Below the pieces are notes generated by a model. That model saw nothing but the letters and a program-made list of their open reading frames with translations. It ran no database searches and had not been told where the DNA came from. Positions 41,301 to 49,063 of a stretch of DNA of 64,000 nt are shown one piece after another (the first letter of the stretch is position 1; every line of letters begins with the position of its first letter). The translations under genes and the position numbers were made by a program. The DNA is from Collinsella sp. An7 (lineage in GTDB: Bacteria; Actinomycetota; Coriobacteriia; Coriobacteriales; Coriobacteriaceae), in the NCBI RefSeq assembly GCF_002159335.1, contig NZ_NFHP01000006.1, forward strand, positions 124,001-188,000, read 5' to 3'.

Positions 41301-44080
41301 TCCGTGCCGCCCGCCTCGGCCCCATCGGAATCAGCCGGCTGCCCCGTCGCGTCGCCGTCCGACGCCTCATTGCCCGTGGCGTCACCAGCGGCAGCGTTCT
41401 CGGCATCGTCGCCGCGTCCGCTCTCCTCGGCGCCATCCGCCAGAGCACAGCGCTTTACCAAGGTCGCCTGCCCCATGGCCTGCTCGTCGGCGAGCGCGAC
41501 CACCGTTACGGGTGCGAGGTCGTCGTCATCGGGCACCTCAACCGCAACATCCTCACCGTTGAGCAGGTAGGGTGCCGCGCCCGTTGCCACCTCATGCACA
41601 TAGTAGGTGCCGGGCCTGAGCGCCTCGGGCAGGGTCACCATGCCCGTCTCGTCGGTGGTAAAGGCGCTCAGCTCCTGATGGTTGGGGTACCACGCTTCTT
41701 GCGAGATGGGTTGCCCGTCCGCGTCGAGCAGCTGGAAGGTAAAGCCCGCCGCCGGCACGGTGCGTCCCGTCTCGGCGTCCACCTTTACAATCTGGATGCG
41801 CGTCGCCACAAAGTCGTTATCCACGATGTACGAGAGCGTTGCGCCGTCGAGCATCTGCTCGGGCGTGATCTGCCAGTCCGGCGCCGGCTGATACCCCTCG
41901 GGCGTGGTCTCGGGCACCTCGTGCACGGTGTAGCCGGCGGCGTCGTAGGGGAGGGCGCCCGAGATCCCCTCTGCCCGCTTGCCCGCGCCAAACCATTGCC
42001 CCTCGGTCGAGGCTCGGCCCGTCGTATCGGTTTCTATGGTGCCGACCACCTCGTGCGTGGTGTTGCTGACAATCTGAAACCGCACGCCCTCGGCGGCCTG
42101 CTGCAGTCCTGAGCCGTCCTCGCCGGTGTCTCGGTACTTTACAAGCTCGAGGTCAAAGGCGCAGGGCAACTCGACAAAGTCGCTGGCCGGTGCAAGCTCT
42201 ACCACGCCGGCATCGGTGAGCTCGCCTGCGTGCACGGTGTAGCTGCGCACGGTGTCGTCGAGCCGGTAGCCCTCAGGCGCGGCGATCTCCACCATGCGGC
42301 TGGTGCCGAGCGGCAGGCCCTCAAAGCAGGCGGTTCCGTCTGCTGCGGTTGTGGCCGTGTGGTCTACCCCGTTGGCGTCGGTCAGGCGGTAGACGGCCCC
42401 CTTGAGCGTGGCGCCGGGCTGCGGCTCGCCTCCGGTGGCGGCGTCGGTCTTCTCAATGCGGATCGTTACGGTGCCCGGCTCGTCGGGGAGCTCGACCGTG
42501 CTCGCGTTGGCCCCGGTCGTAAACGCAATGCGCTCCGGGTTCTCTACAAAGCCCTGCGGCGCGTGCGTCTCCACGGCATAGTAGGCGGTCGAGGCGTCGA
42601 GCTTGCAGCTCGCCTGCCCCGCGTCGTTGGTGGTGAGTGTGGCTGCCAGGGTGTCATCGCTTGCCCGATAGATCTCGTAGGTGGCGCCGGCGTAGGCGTA
42701 CTCGGCGTTTCCGTCGCTCACCGACGCCTCGGCCGAGACCTTAGAGAACGTCACCGTTACCTTGGGCGCATCGGGCAGGTTGACGGTGGTGCCGCTCCCC
42801 GTGTTAAAGCTGATGCGCTCGGGGTTGAGGGTAAAGCCCTCGGGCGCGACCGTCTCCACGGCGTAGTAGGCGGTGCTCGCGTCGAGCGTGGCGGTGGCGC
42901 GGCCGTCTGCATCGGTGGTCACGGTTGCTGCCAGCGCGTCGTCGCTTGCGCGGTGGATCTCGTACACCGCGCCGGCAAGGCTGTAGCCCTCAAGGGAGAT
43001 GTCGACCTCGGGGAGCGAGCTCACCTTCTGAAACGTCACGTCGGCCGTGTGCTGCACCTTGTAGACCTGGTAATACTGCGCCGTGCCCTTGGGAGTGATG
43101 CGGCTGATCATGTTGCCGTGGTCCGCCGCGCCGGCCACCACGCCGTCGCCGTAGAGGCCCGAGTGCCACGCAAGGTCCTCATGCGGGTTGCTGCCCCAGA
43201 AGAACATGAGGTGCGTGTCGTTGGGGTAGTCAAAGTTGACCGGTTGGATGTAGATGATGTCGCCGCGCTCGAGCACGCCCGAGGCGAGCATGGCCTCCTT
43301 GGTGTCAAACTGGTAGTTTGCAAAGCCGTTGTCGATGGCAAACCACTTCCAGAGCGAGGCATTGGACTCATTGCCCCGGTGGTAGCCGCTCGAGGCCACG
43401 TGACTGCCCACCGCGGAGGTGTCGCCTCCCGCCTCGCGGATTACCGCCGTGACAAACCCGGCGCAGTTCATGTAGGCGCCCACGCCGGGCTTGGGGTTGC
43501 CGTTGGGCCACCAGGCGTCTGAGTTGGTGATGTCGCCGTACACGCCCGGTGCGGAGTTGCCGTAGGGCGTGCCGAGGTAGTACCCGTCGTTGCGGTGGCT
43601 TTCTAGGACCGATTCGATGCTCCGTGTGCAGCCGAGCGCCTGGTCGATAGTCTGCCCAGCGCGCGGTGCGGCGTGGGCGGTCTGGACGGCTAACAGGGTG
43701 AGCGTTGAGACTGCTGCCAGAGCGACGAGCGCGAGCGCACGCCCGGCTGTGTGGAGGCGCCGGGGTAGGCGATGGGGATGTTGCTGCTGGGGCTGGGCGT
43801 GGGCGCAGCCGGGGAGGCGAGGCCGCCGCCGTGGGAGGCGGAGGCGCAGGCGCCGCGGGGCGTGCCAGGAGCGCAATCGCCGGAAAGCATGTTGGAGACG
43901 CGTTTGACGCGCCCCACAGGTGCGTTGGGGGCGTGCCCGATGCGCCCCGCAAGGGGGCATGCCTGCGGAGACGTTTGAGGCTGCGTCTTGGCTACCCGCT
44001 CGCTTCCCGTCTTGCGGGGAAACGGCTGGTCGGGGGCGCGGACGCTGCGCGCGCGGTACGTGGGACGGTTCATGGCTCAT
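38366..44080 (-). CDS. giant SpaA-repeat surface protein with NlpC/P60-like head and LAQTG anchor
   Basis: 1904 residues from ATG 44078-44080 (AAGGAG upstream). About 110 residues of Arg/His/Pro-rich sequence precede the signal peptide (hydrophobic 114-136, cut after AHA). Residues about 150-340 look like an NlpC/P60-type hydrolase: Cys in GAYMNCAGFVTAVI, then RGDIIYIQP and His in DTHLMFFWG. SpaA/Cna-B domains follow to about residue 1500, each with an E-x-x-A-P-x-G-Y/F block (ETVAPEGFTLN, ETHAPQGFVEN, EIAAPEGYRLD, ETNAPDGFLTE), able to form isopeptide bonds. The C-terminus has LAQTG near residue 1834, a membrane helix, and a long basic tail of about 45 residues. The sortase gene follows directly. 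Confidence 0.85.
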   Translation of the reverse strand: MSHEPSHVPRAQRPRPRPAVSPQDGKRAGSQDAASNVSAGMPPCGAHRARPQRTCGARQTRLQHAFRRLRSWHAPRRLRLRLPRRRPRLPGCAHAQPQQQHPHRLPRRLHTAGRALALVALAAVSTLTLLAVQTAHAAPRAGQTIDQALGCTRSIESVLESHRNDGYYLGTPYGNSAPGVYGDITNSDAWWPNGNPKPGVGAYMNCAGFVTAVIREAGGDTSAVGSHVASSGYHRGNESNASLWKWFAIDNGFANYQFDTKEAMLASGVLERGDIIYIQPVNFDYPNDTHLMFFWGSNPHEDLAWHSGLYGDGVVAGAADHGNMISRITPKGTAQYYQVYKVQHTADVTFQKVSSLPEVDISLEGYSLAGAVYEIHRASDDALAATVTTDADGRATATLDASTAYYAVETVAPEGFTLNPERISFNTGSGTTVNLPDAPKVTVTFSKVSAEASVSDGNAEYAYAGATYEIYRASDDTLAATLTTNDAGQASCKLDASTAYYAVETHAPQGFVENPERIAFTTGANASTVELPDEPGTVTIRIEKTDAATGGEPQPGATLKGAVYRLTDANGVDHTATTAADGTACFEGLPLGTSRMVEIAAPEGYRLDDTVRSYTVHAGELTDAGVVELAPASDFVELPCAFDLELVKYRDTGEDGSGLQQAAEGVRFQIVSNTTHEVVGTIETDTTGRASTEGQWFGAGKRAEGISGALPYDAAGYTVHEVPETTPEGYQPAPDWQITPEQMLDGATLSYIVDNDFVATRIQIVKVDAETGRTVPAAGFTFQLLDADGQPISQEAWYPNHQELSAFTTDETGMVTLPEALRPGTYYVHEVATGAAPYLLNGEDVAVEVPDDDDLAPVTVVALADEQAMGQATLVKRCALADGAEESGRGDDAENAAAGDATGNEASDGDATGQPADSDGAEAGGTDNTGAADSAGSGTYDPGCSGLLAGAEYDVVAQEDIVSPDGTVRAVAGEIVDHVTTDDTGSATTKPLYLGGGSATYAFVETAAPAGHVLDATPHPFTLEYRDHTTPVVSTRVEVSDAPTETVLTKTVLGHDDTLPGATFELWSSTDEVTVVPDEGMAALAVDAPEGTTVELRAPAAYAEVVPALPEGWTATLTADDGSAYVLGTEVAALEPGSYTLSVADEAGAEASFAGEQDIELAADGSYQLTVHSGFFTGVSAELARKGTVSEALPLPYDADRGAHAATDLSAGTYRVEVDSSAVDTVELAAGETRILAYEPADDPEATGSLTELPALLADDAEPQQLTTGADGTLTIRHLAEGSYRLCETNAPDGFLTERSVRYFTVDRNGLTEGMPSFGIDVANDYTKVDLSKRDVTDEAEIPGAHLAILDHEGNVVEEWVSGEEDHRIEALAPGSYTLVEQMTPHGYDEATAVEFTVEATGEAQCVVMYDEPIQVTGEVDKRQQIADPVRAYTEADAVASEDGSNNAPATPSDDGSFAYTVDFRSTSSTWVDEFTVTDELDGASAGLAELTGITTPVASEDYDGLLNVWYRTNQTPADYVDPSGANGTLGDGHENPWLAHETTAKRLGDDGRALDYTGWRLWAANVSATEPTELAVADLDLAEGEFVTAVRLEYGRVEQGFSSRSNGWDRELLKDAHDDIESIAAADDAAPLVVHMRATDAYRADTTLENNAAVSLFRNGGNVEEHERLEDQDHDRVEQVPVERTPHIGTTLTDRADGDHEVEAGTVTLIDTVSYEGLEPGIAHTLTGTLHDRETGETLQGADGSALTTSVTFTPSEPNGEAEVAFTLDTSDLDGGDVVAFEQLSYRAQKAPEGAEDETGEQERGLLIAEHADLDDEGQTVHVRGSGTPVGILAQTGTAPFAIALALTGLIAAGLWLAARRSGAFPVGPVPHKRTRMTRRAALPQGRREQMPSGTRSGRRLHR

Positions 44081-44372
44081 GGGCACTCCTTCCCTCCAGA
44101 GAACGGGAGGCAAGGGTATCGGCGCCCATCTGACCGTTTTCCTGCTGTTTCTTGCACGAACCTGACCAATATCTAACCAGGATTCTGCGTTTTCTAACCG
44201 CGCAGGTCAGATGGGGTGTTTTGACCTGTTTGGCGGGTGAGCTGCGGCGGGGAGGCGTGCTGCCGTCCGATGTGTCTCCACGCGGATTCCAGATTTGGAG
44301 GCATCTCAAAAGGAAAGAAAAATTGGGTGTTGACTCAGCCGCGGAGGCCGGAGTAATATACCCAAGTGCGTT
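44081..44372. other. interval between surface-protein start and tRNA-Ile
   Basis: 292 bases with no convincing gene. It should hold the divergent promoters of the surface protein (leftward) and the tRNA pair (rightward); GTAATATA at 44352-44359 is a plausible tRNA -10 region. Confidence 0.4.
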
Positions 44373-44449
44373 GGACCTGTAGCTCAGTTGGTTAGAGCGT
44401 CCGGCTGATAACCGGGAGGTCACAAGTTCGAATCTTGTCAGGTCCACCA
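44373..44449 (+). tRNA. tRNA-Ile (anticodon GAT)
   Basis: 77 nt with encoded CCA. Acceptor GGACCTG pairs with CAGGTCC, the D-arm is GCTC..GAGC, the anticodon loop is CTGATAA with a CCGG-type stem, and the T-arm contains TTCGAAT. Confidence 0.97.
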
Positions 44450-44458
44450 TCCTTTCGC

Positions 44459-44503
44459 AATAAACACCCCAGCGAGAGCCGAGTCGCCGCTGGGGTGTTT
44501 ATT
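44459..44503 (+). terminator. 16-bp hairpin between tRNA-Ile and tRNA-Ala
   Basis: Perfect complementary arms 44459-44474 and 44488-44503 around AGAGCCGAGTCGC; the 3' arm ends GTGTTTATT. It lies 10 bp after the tRNA-Ile CCA and may be a terminator or processing signal. Confidence 0.7.
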
Positions 44504-44509
44504 ACTACC

Positions 44510-44585
<76 letters not shown>

Positions 44586-44593
44586 GGGAAATC

Positions 44594-44622
44594 AAGGGCC
44601 TCACACGTGTGGGCCCTTTTTT
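44594..44622 (+). terminator. terminator after tRNA-Ala
   Basis: AAGGGCC (44594-44600) pairs with GGCCCTT (44612-44618) with CACAC/GTGTG inside, followed by a T6 run. Confidence 0.8.
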
Positions 44623-44775
44623 GCATTGGGGCAGATGCACGGGGGTCGAACCCCGTTCGGGGCGCGAAGCGGAGCCAACGGCGTGAGCCGTTGGCCGCGT
44701 AGCGTGCAAGGGCGCGCGAGCGCCCGCAGCGGTCGCGGTCGCGAAGCGACTGCGGACTCCCCCTAACCTCCACCA
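44623..44775. repeat. tRNA-Ala-linked scar: T-arm-bearing repeat plus 18-bp tRNA 3'-end copy
   Basis: TCCCCCTAACCTCCACCA at 44758-44775 exactly copies the tRNA-Ala 3' end (44568-44585), 190 bp apart. Between them lies GC-rich sequence with GGTTCGAACCCC-like and other short palindromes. On the opposite strand it resembles 50170-50290 beside the tRNA-Ser genes: shared CGCGACCGCTGCGGGCGCT, then CCCTTGC and a GGGTTCGA core. Confidence 0.6.
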
Positions 44776-44787
44776 CGACCTTAAGAG

Positions 44788-44809
44788 CCTCGCCACGGCG
44801 AGGTTTTTT
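44788..44809 (+). terminator. second terminator downstream of the tRNA-Ala end copy
   Basis: CCTCGC/GCGAGG stem followed by T6 at 44804-44809. It probably is the original tRNA-Ala terminator, separated from the gene by the inserted repeat. Confidence 0.8.
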
Positions 44810-45030
44810 CATGTCTCGGGGTCATCTGCGGCAGCAATCGACGTGCACGGGACGGGGCGGCAGCGCGGCAGCTCGTCCGTCTATAAAGCCTCCGCGACGG
44901 CAAAGCCCCGACGGGCAGCACCCAACCCTGTGCGACAATAGTCGGCAGTGCGACCGGCCGGCAAGCGTCAACCAGGCCGGCAAGGCCAAATGGCAACGCA
45001 GCATCACGTTCCAGACGAGGGGAGGCGGCC

Positions 45031-45627
45031 ATGACGCGCGACGAGGCGCTCAGCGTGCTCGGGCTCAAGTCCGACGCCACGCGCGACGAGGTCCAAGTGG
45101 CTTATCGCGAGCTCGCGCAGATGCTCCATCCCGATAAGTTCGCCGGCAACAAGCGCCTCCGCGAGCGCGCCGAGCAGCAGATGCGCTCCATCAACGAGGC
45201 CCGCGACGTGCTCCTTAAGGGCTCGGGAAGCCGCTCCCGCGCAAGCTCCGCGCACGGCTCGTCCGCCGCCCGTCCCTCGTCGGCGCCGCGCACCCCCGAC
45301 CAGATCGCCTTTGAGGCCGAGGCACGCGCCCATGCGGCCGAGACGGCACGGCTCACCGTTGTCTCGCAAGCCCGCACGCTGCGCGAACGGCGCGGTGGCA
45401 TGTTTTCGCTCACGGTTGTCGCCGGGCTCGTGGCGCTCGTTACTGTGCGCATGGCCGGGGCGCTCGGCACCCTCATCTTCTCCGTCTCGTCGATGCTGCT
45501 CGTGTGGGGCATCGTGGACGTTGCCATGTATTCCAACCAGGTCCGGGTGCTCGATCGCCGAGCCCGCGACCTGCTGCGTCAGCGCGACGCAGCCCGCGAC
45601 ATCGCCCGTCGCGCCCGCGAGCTGTAG
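45031..45627 (+). CDS. membrane-anchored J-domain protein
   Basis: 198 residues, ATG 45031 after GGGGAGG. Residues 1-63 are a J domain (ALSVLGLKSDATRDEVQVAY, with the HPD triad in MLHPDKFAGN). A Ser/Arg/Ala-rich linker follows, then two membrane helices (about residues 130-148 and 149-168) and a basic C-terminal helix (VRVLDRRARDLLRQRDAARD). It should recruit and stimulate a DnaK/Hsp70 at the membrane. It lacks the zinc-finger and client domains of DnaJ. No chaperone gene lies nearby; the client is unknown. Confidence 0.85.
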   Translation: MTRDEALSVLGLKSDATRDEVQVAYRELAQMLHPDKFAGNKRLRERAEQQMRSINEARDVLLKGSGSRSRASSAHGSSAARPSSAPRTPDQIAFEAEARAHAAETARLTVVSQARTLRERRGGMFSLTVVAGLVALVTVRMAGALGTLIFSVSSMLLVWGIVDVAMYSNQVRVLDRRARDLLRQRDAARDIARRAREL

Positions 45628-45676
45628 CAACGCGGCCCAGGGAAACTCTGATTGCCGGCTTTCGCGCCCCGCACGG

Positions 45677-45833
45677 AAACTCGACCCCTGAAGTGAGCGC
45701 ATCTTTTGGGACCCCTCGGGCAGACCGTTCAAATCGGCGATGAATTACCAGTAAAAGGCCAGTTGAGCGCTTTAGCCTAGTGGAGCGCTACTGAGACATT
45801 CCAAAAGATGCACTCACATCCGGCGTCGAGTTT
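45677..45833. repeat. 157-bp palindromic element, second of its kind
   Basis: Arms 45677-45710 and 45801-45833 are imperfect reverse complements (about 29 of 33 positions), including GCATCTTTTGG against CCAAAAGATGC. The centre (CTCGGGCAGAC, then AGTAAAAGGCCAG, GCGCTTTAG and GAGCGCTACTGAG) lines up with the centre of the 30089-30234 element. It lies in the 451-bp gap after the J-domain gene. Confidence 0.7.
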
Positions 45834-46078
45834 ATTCAGGGCCCGCGCGGAGGCGAGGTGTCGGCCTTCCCCGGGTGCCGCGGGCATCCCCGGCACAAAG
45901 CCCCTACCCCTTTGCACCGATCGCGCAGCAGCCCGTGCTCGCCCGGCGCGCCTGCGGCGCCGCCCCGGCGTACTCCATCGTCCCCAGCAATGCCGCGTCC
46001 CGGCGGCGTGCTAGAATGACCGTGCTTGACGGTGGGACCGCGTGCCCGGCAGCGCCACTCCTTGCGAAAGGAGGTGAG

Positions 46079-46213
46079 TTGTCAGTGGACGTAGCGACCA
46101 AGGTCATTGAGTTTCTTACCGCAGTGGTGGGGCTCGTGGCGGCGGTGTCGGCCATTCCCAAGGTGCGTAGGTTGCAATGTAAAAAGCGGAAGGGCCGTAA
46201 GCGCAAGCGCTAA
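46079..46213 (+). CDS. 44-residue membrane peptide, type I toxin-like
   Basis: TTG 46079 (or GTG 46085) lies just after a near-perfect AAAGGAGGTGAG site. The peptide is a short start (SVDVATK), one membrane helix (VIEFLTAVVGLVAAVSAIP) and a very basic tail (KVRRLQCKKRKGRKRKR). A hairpin (46192-46204 with 46207-46219, one mismatch) spans the stop codon and can act as terminator. Small size, strong ribosome site, one helix, charged tail and a tight terminator are what type I toxin peptides look like. An antisense RNA could not be identified. Alternatives: a holin-like or regulatory membrane peptide. Confidence 0.55.
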   Translation: MSVDVATKVIEFLTAVVGLVAAVSAIPKVRRLQCKKRKGRKRKR

Positions 46214-46219
46214 CGGCCC
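46192..46219 (+). terminator. hairpin over the stop codon of the 44-residue peptide
   Basis: GGGCCGTAAGCGC and GCGCTAACGGCCC pair with one mismatch around AA; the TAA stop lies within the 3' arm. Confidence 0.55.
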
Positions 46220-46345
46220 GATGCTCTAAACGGCGCTGCCTAGGTTTCCAGGCGTAGGCCTCCGCCAAGCACCAGTATACCCCAACGGTCATGCGCCATG
46301 TGCGTTGTCGCTCGCTAATCCCTACCGCCCAGAAAGGAGCTCGCC

Positions 46346-46813
46346 ATGAGCCGCCAGCAGCAGAATCCCGGTGCCGTGTCGCCCGAGCTCGACGAGATGG
46401 TCTGCGACCTCATCGGCTATATGCTCGACGAGCTCGCCGAGGGGCGCGATCCGGGTACGGCGGCCTGTGCAGAAGACGCGGGCACGGGGCGCATCGAGGC
46501 GGTCTTTACCGACGACGGCGAGGAGGCCTGTCTTGAGGCTGCGCAGGTGTTTGTTACCCAGAACGCGCGCGGCAACTCCGCCGAGCAGCTCGGGCCCATC
46601 GAGCGCTATGCCATCGCCTGTACGGGCGCGGTGGAGCTTGACGGAGCCTATCAGGACGCGGTGCTCGTGAGCTTCTACGAGCGCGGGCTCTCTACGGCCG
46701 ACGGCGCCCCAACGGGGTACTCTGCCTACGTGGCCTACCAAAACGCCGGCGCCGGCGATGAATTTATATGGAGCGAGCCCGCGCCCGCGGGAGAAGAGTC
46801 ACCGCTCATCTAG
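46346..46813 (+). CDS. unrecognised acidic cytosolic protein, 155 aa
   Basis: ATG 46346 follows AAAGGAG. The product is acidic (ELDEMVCDLIGYMLDELAEG, FTDDGEEACLEAAQVFV) with a C-terminal beta-rich half (ERYAIACTGAVELDGAYQDA and VLVSFYERGLSTAD). It has no signal peptide and no membrane segment. I recognise no domain. It stands between the toxin-like peptide and typA with its own ribosome site and a 233-bp gap downstream. Confidence 0.75.
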   Translation: MSRQQQNPGAVSPELDEMVCDLIGYMLDELAEGRDPGTAACAEDAGTGRIEAVFTDDGEEACLEAAQVFVTQNARGNSAEQLGPIERYAIACTGAVELDGAYQDAVLVSFYERGLSTADGAPTGYSAYVAYQNAGAGDEFIWSEPAPAGEESPLI

Positions 46814-46933
46814 AAATCGTTTACAATTTCATTCGCTTGCGCTAGGGGCTTTACGAGGAAGGCCTCCTTTCCATCTTTGCCCATCCGAAGGCTTCTCGGC
46901 GCGAGCTGAACGATATGAACCCGCAATATTGCA

Positions 46934-47012
46934 GGGCGGGGTCGTCCCCCCTCGCTTTGCCCGATTTCTGAGGAACGAAGCTGAGGGCAAAGCGAGGGGG
47001 ACGACCCCGCCC
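46934..47012 (+). promoter_or_regulatory. 28-bp hairpin in the typA leader
   Basis: The 29-nt arm 46934-46962 and the 28-nt arm 46985-47012 are complementary with a single bulged C, around a 22-nt loop. The stem ends 34 bp before the typA start and has no T-run. It should form in the mRNA and also as a DNA cruciform. Confidence 0.7.
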
Positions 47013-47046
47013 GGTGGGATAAACGGATCAAGAAACGGGAGACTAC

Positions 47047-48888
47047 ATGCGCGTCGAGAACCTGAGGAACATCGCTATCATCGCCCACGTCGACCATGGC
47101 AAGACCACGCTGGTGGACAAGCTGCTGCGCGCCACCGACGCCTTCCGCGCCAACCAGCAGGTCGAGGAGCGCGTACTCGATTCTAACGATCAGGAGCGCG
47201 AGCGCGGCATCACCATCCTCGCCAAGAACTGCTCGATCGAGTACAAGGGCGTCAAGATCAACATCATCGATACCCCCGGCCACGCCGATTTTGGCGGCGA
47301 GGTCGAGCGCGTGCTCAAGATGGCCGACGGCGCTCTCCTGCTTGTCGACGCCTTTGAGGGCCCCATGCCGCAGACGCGCTTCGTGCTCTCGCACGCCATC
47401 GCCTGCGGCCTCCAGATCATGATCGTCATCAACAAGATTGACCGCCCCGGCGCCGAGCCCGAGCGCGCCTACAACGACTGCCTCGACCTCATGGCCGACC
47501 TCGGCGCCACCGACGAGCAGCTCGAGTTTGCCATGGAGCATGTGGTCTACGCGAGTGCCGTTAACGGCTACGCGCGTCTCGACCCGCTGGCCGATGGCGA
47601 CGACATGTACCCGCTGCTCGATATGATCGTGCGCGAGATGCCCGCTCCCGAGGTCGACGAGAACGCGCCGCTTGCCATGCAGTGCGTCACCATCGACCAC
47701 TCGAGCTACGTGGGTCGCATCGGCATCGGCCGCGTGTACTCCGGCACCATCCACGACGGCGACCAGATTCTCGTGGTCAAGAACGACGGCTCGAGCTCCA
47801 CGGCCACGGTCAAGCAGCTCTACACCTTCGACTACCTCGGCCGCACCGAGTGCGACGAGGTCGGCGCCGGCGATATCGCCGCGGTGGTGGGCATCGACCA
47901 CACCGACATCGGCGACGTCTACACCGACCCCGAGAACCCCGTGCATCTCGACCCGATCGAGATCGATCCGCCGACGCTCTCCGTTGTGTTTGAGGCGTCG
48001 ACCTCGCCGCTTGTTGGCCGCGACGGCGACATCGTGGGCGCGCGTCAGCTCAAGGAGCGCCTTGCCCAGGAGGCCGAGAATAACGTGACCATGAAGATCG
48101 AGGAGCTCGAGGACAAGAGCGGCGTGGAGGTCTCGGGCCGCGGCATCCTGCACCTCTCCGTTCTGATGGAGACCATGCGCCGCGAGGGCTACGAGTTCCA
48201 GGTCGGTCGCCCGCGTGTGCTCTTCCACACCGACGAGCACGGCAACAAGCTCGAGCCCATCGAGCAGGCCGTGGTGGAGTGCCCCGACGAGTACGCGGGC
48301 AAGGTCATCGAGGTCTTTGGCAACGCCGGCGGCACCATGACCAGCATGAACGCGGGCAGCACGGTCACGCACATCGAGTTCCGCATCCCCACGCGCGGCA
48401 TCATGGGCCTCAAGAATCGCATCCTCAACGTCAGCCACGGCGAGGGCGTGTTCTACCACACCTTCCTGGAGTACGGACCCTACGCGGGCGAGCTCGGCGG
48501 GCGCAACAACGGCGCCATGATTTCGATGACCACCGAGAAGGCCGTTGCCTACGCGCTCGGCACGCTGCAGGAGCGCGGCCAGCTCTTTGTGGAGCCGGGC
48601 ACCGAGTGCTACGAGGGCATGCTCGTGGGCGAGCGCAACAAGCCGGGCGACATGGTGGTTAACATCGCGCGCACCAAGAACCTCGGCAACCAGCGCAGCT
48701 CCACGGCCGACATTGCCGTGCAGCTCACGCCGCCGCGCACTTTCACGCTCGAGGAGGCGCTCGAGTACATTACCGATGACGAGCTGGTGGAGGTTACGCC
48801 CAAGAACATCCGCCTGCGCAAGCGCATCCTCAACGCGACGGACCGCAAGAAGGCTGCCGTGCGCGCTGGGCAGGTAAAGAACAAGTAA
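47047..48888 (+). CDS. typA: TypA/BipA ribosome-associated translational GTPase
   Basis: 613 residues, the usual length; ATG 47047 after GGGAG. G1 [12 protein letters not shown]2 region [12 protein letters not shown]3 [15 protein letters not shown]4 NKIDRP, then domain 2, EF-G-like domains 3 and 5 ([20 protein letters not shown]) and the TypA-specific C-terminal domain ([36 protein letters not shown]). It helps 50S assembly and survival under cold or other stress. It has a long hairpin in its leader and a strong terminator after it, so it is probably monocistronic. Confidence 0.97.
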   Translation: MRVENLRNIAIIAHVDHGKTTLVDKLLRATDAFRANQQVEERVLDSNDQERERGITILAKNCSIEYKGVKINIIDTPGHADFGGEVERVLKMADGALLLVDAFEGPMPQTRFVLSHAIACGLQIMIVINKIDRPGAEPERAYNDCLDLMADLGATDEQLEFAMEHVVYASAVNGYARLDPLADGDDMYPLLDMIVREMPAPEVDENAPLAMQCVTIDHSSYVGRIGIGRVYSGTIHDGDQILVVKNDGSSSTATVKQLYTFDYLGRTECDEVGAGDIAAVVGIDHTDIGDVYTDPENPVHLDPIEIDPPTLSVVFEASTSPLVGRDGDIVGARQLKERLAQEAENNVTMKIEELEDKSGVEVSGRGILHLSVLMETMRREGYEFQVGRPRVLFHTDEHGNKLEPIEQAVVECPDEYAGKVIEVFGNAGGTMTSMNAGSTVTHIEFRIPTRGIMGLKNRILNVSHGEGVFYHTFLEYGPYAGELGGRNNGAMISMTTEKAVAYALGTLQERGQLFVEPGTECYEGMLVGERNKPGDMVVNIARTKNLGNQRSSTADIAVQLTPPRTFTLEEALEYITDDELVEVTPKNIRLRKRILNATDRKKAAVRAGQVKNK

Positions 48889-48910
48889 TTGCCTTTGAGT
48901 GTGCGAGCTG

Positions 48911-48952
48911 GGGCCTGTCGGCGGGGGAAGATGCCCGTCGGCAGGCCCTTTT
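48911..48952 (+). terminator. rho-independent terminator of typA
   Basis: 48911-48925 pairs with 48934-48948 (15 pairs, two G-U) and is followed by TTTT. Confidence 0.8.
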
Positions 48953-49063
48953 GCGTATGGCGCACGTGGCGGAACGACATGTGGGCGGCGGCTATGACGG
49001 CGGGTGGAGGGTCCTCCGCGATCCGCAAGATGTCCCGGGATCGGCTTTGCGTGCCAGAATGAA

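Noticed and set aside
42230-43522. 430-codon plus-strand frame opposite the SpaA surface protein
   Set aside because: Antisense shadow of a repeat-rich gene; the Gly/Val/Arg/His composition does not resemble a protein.
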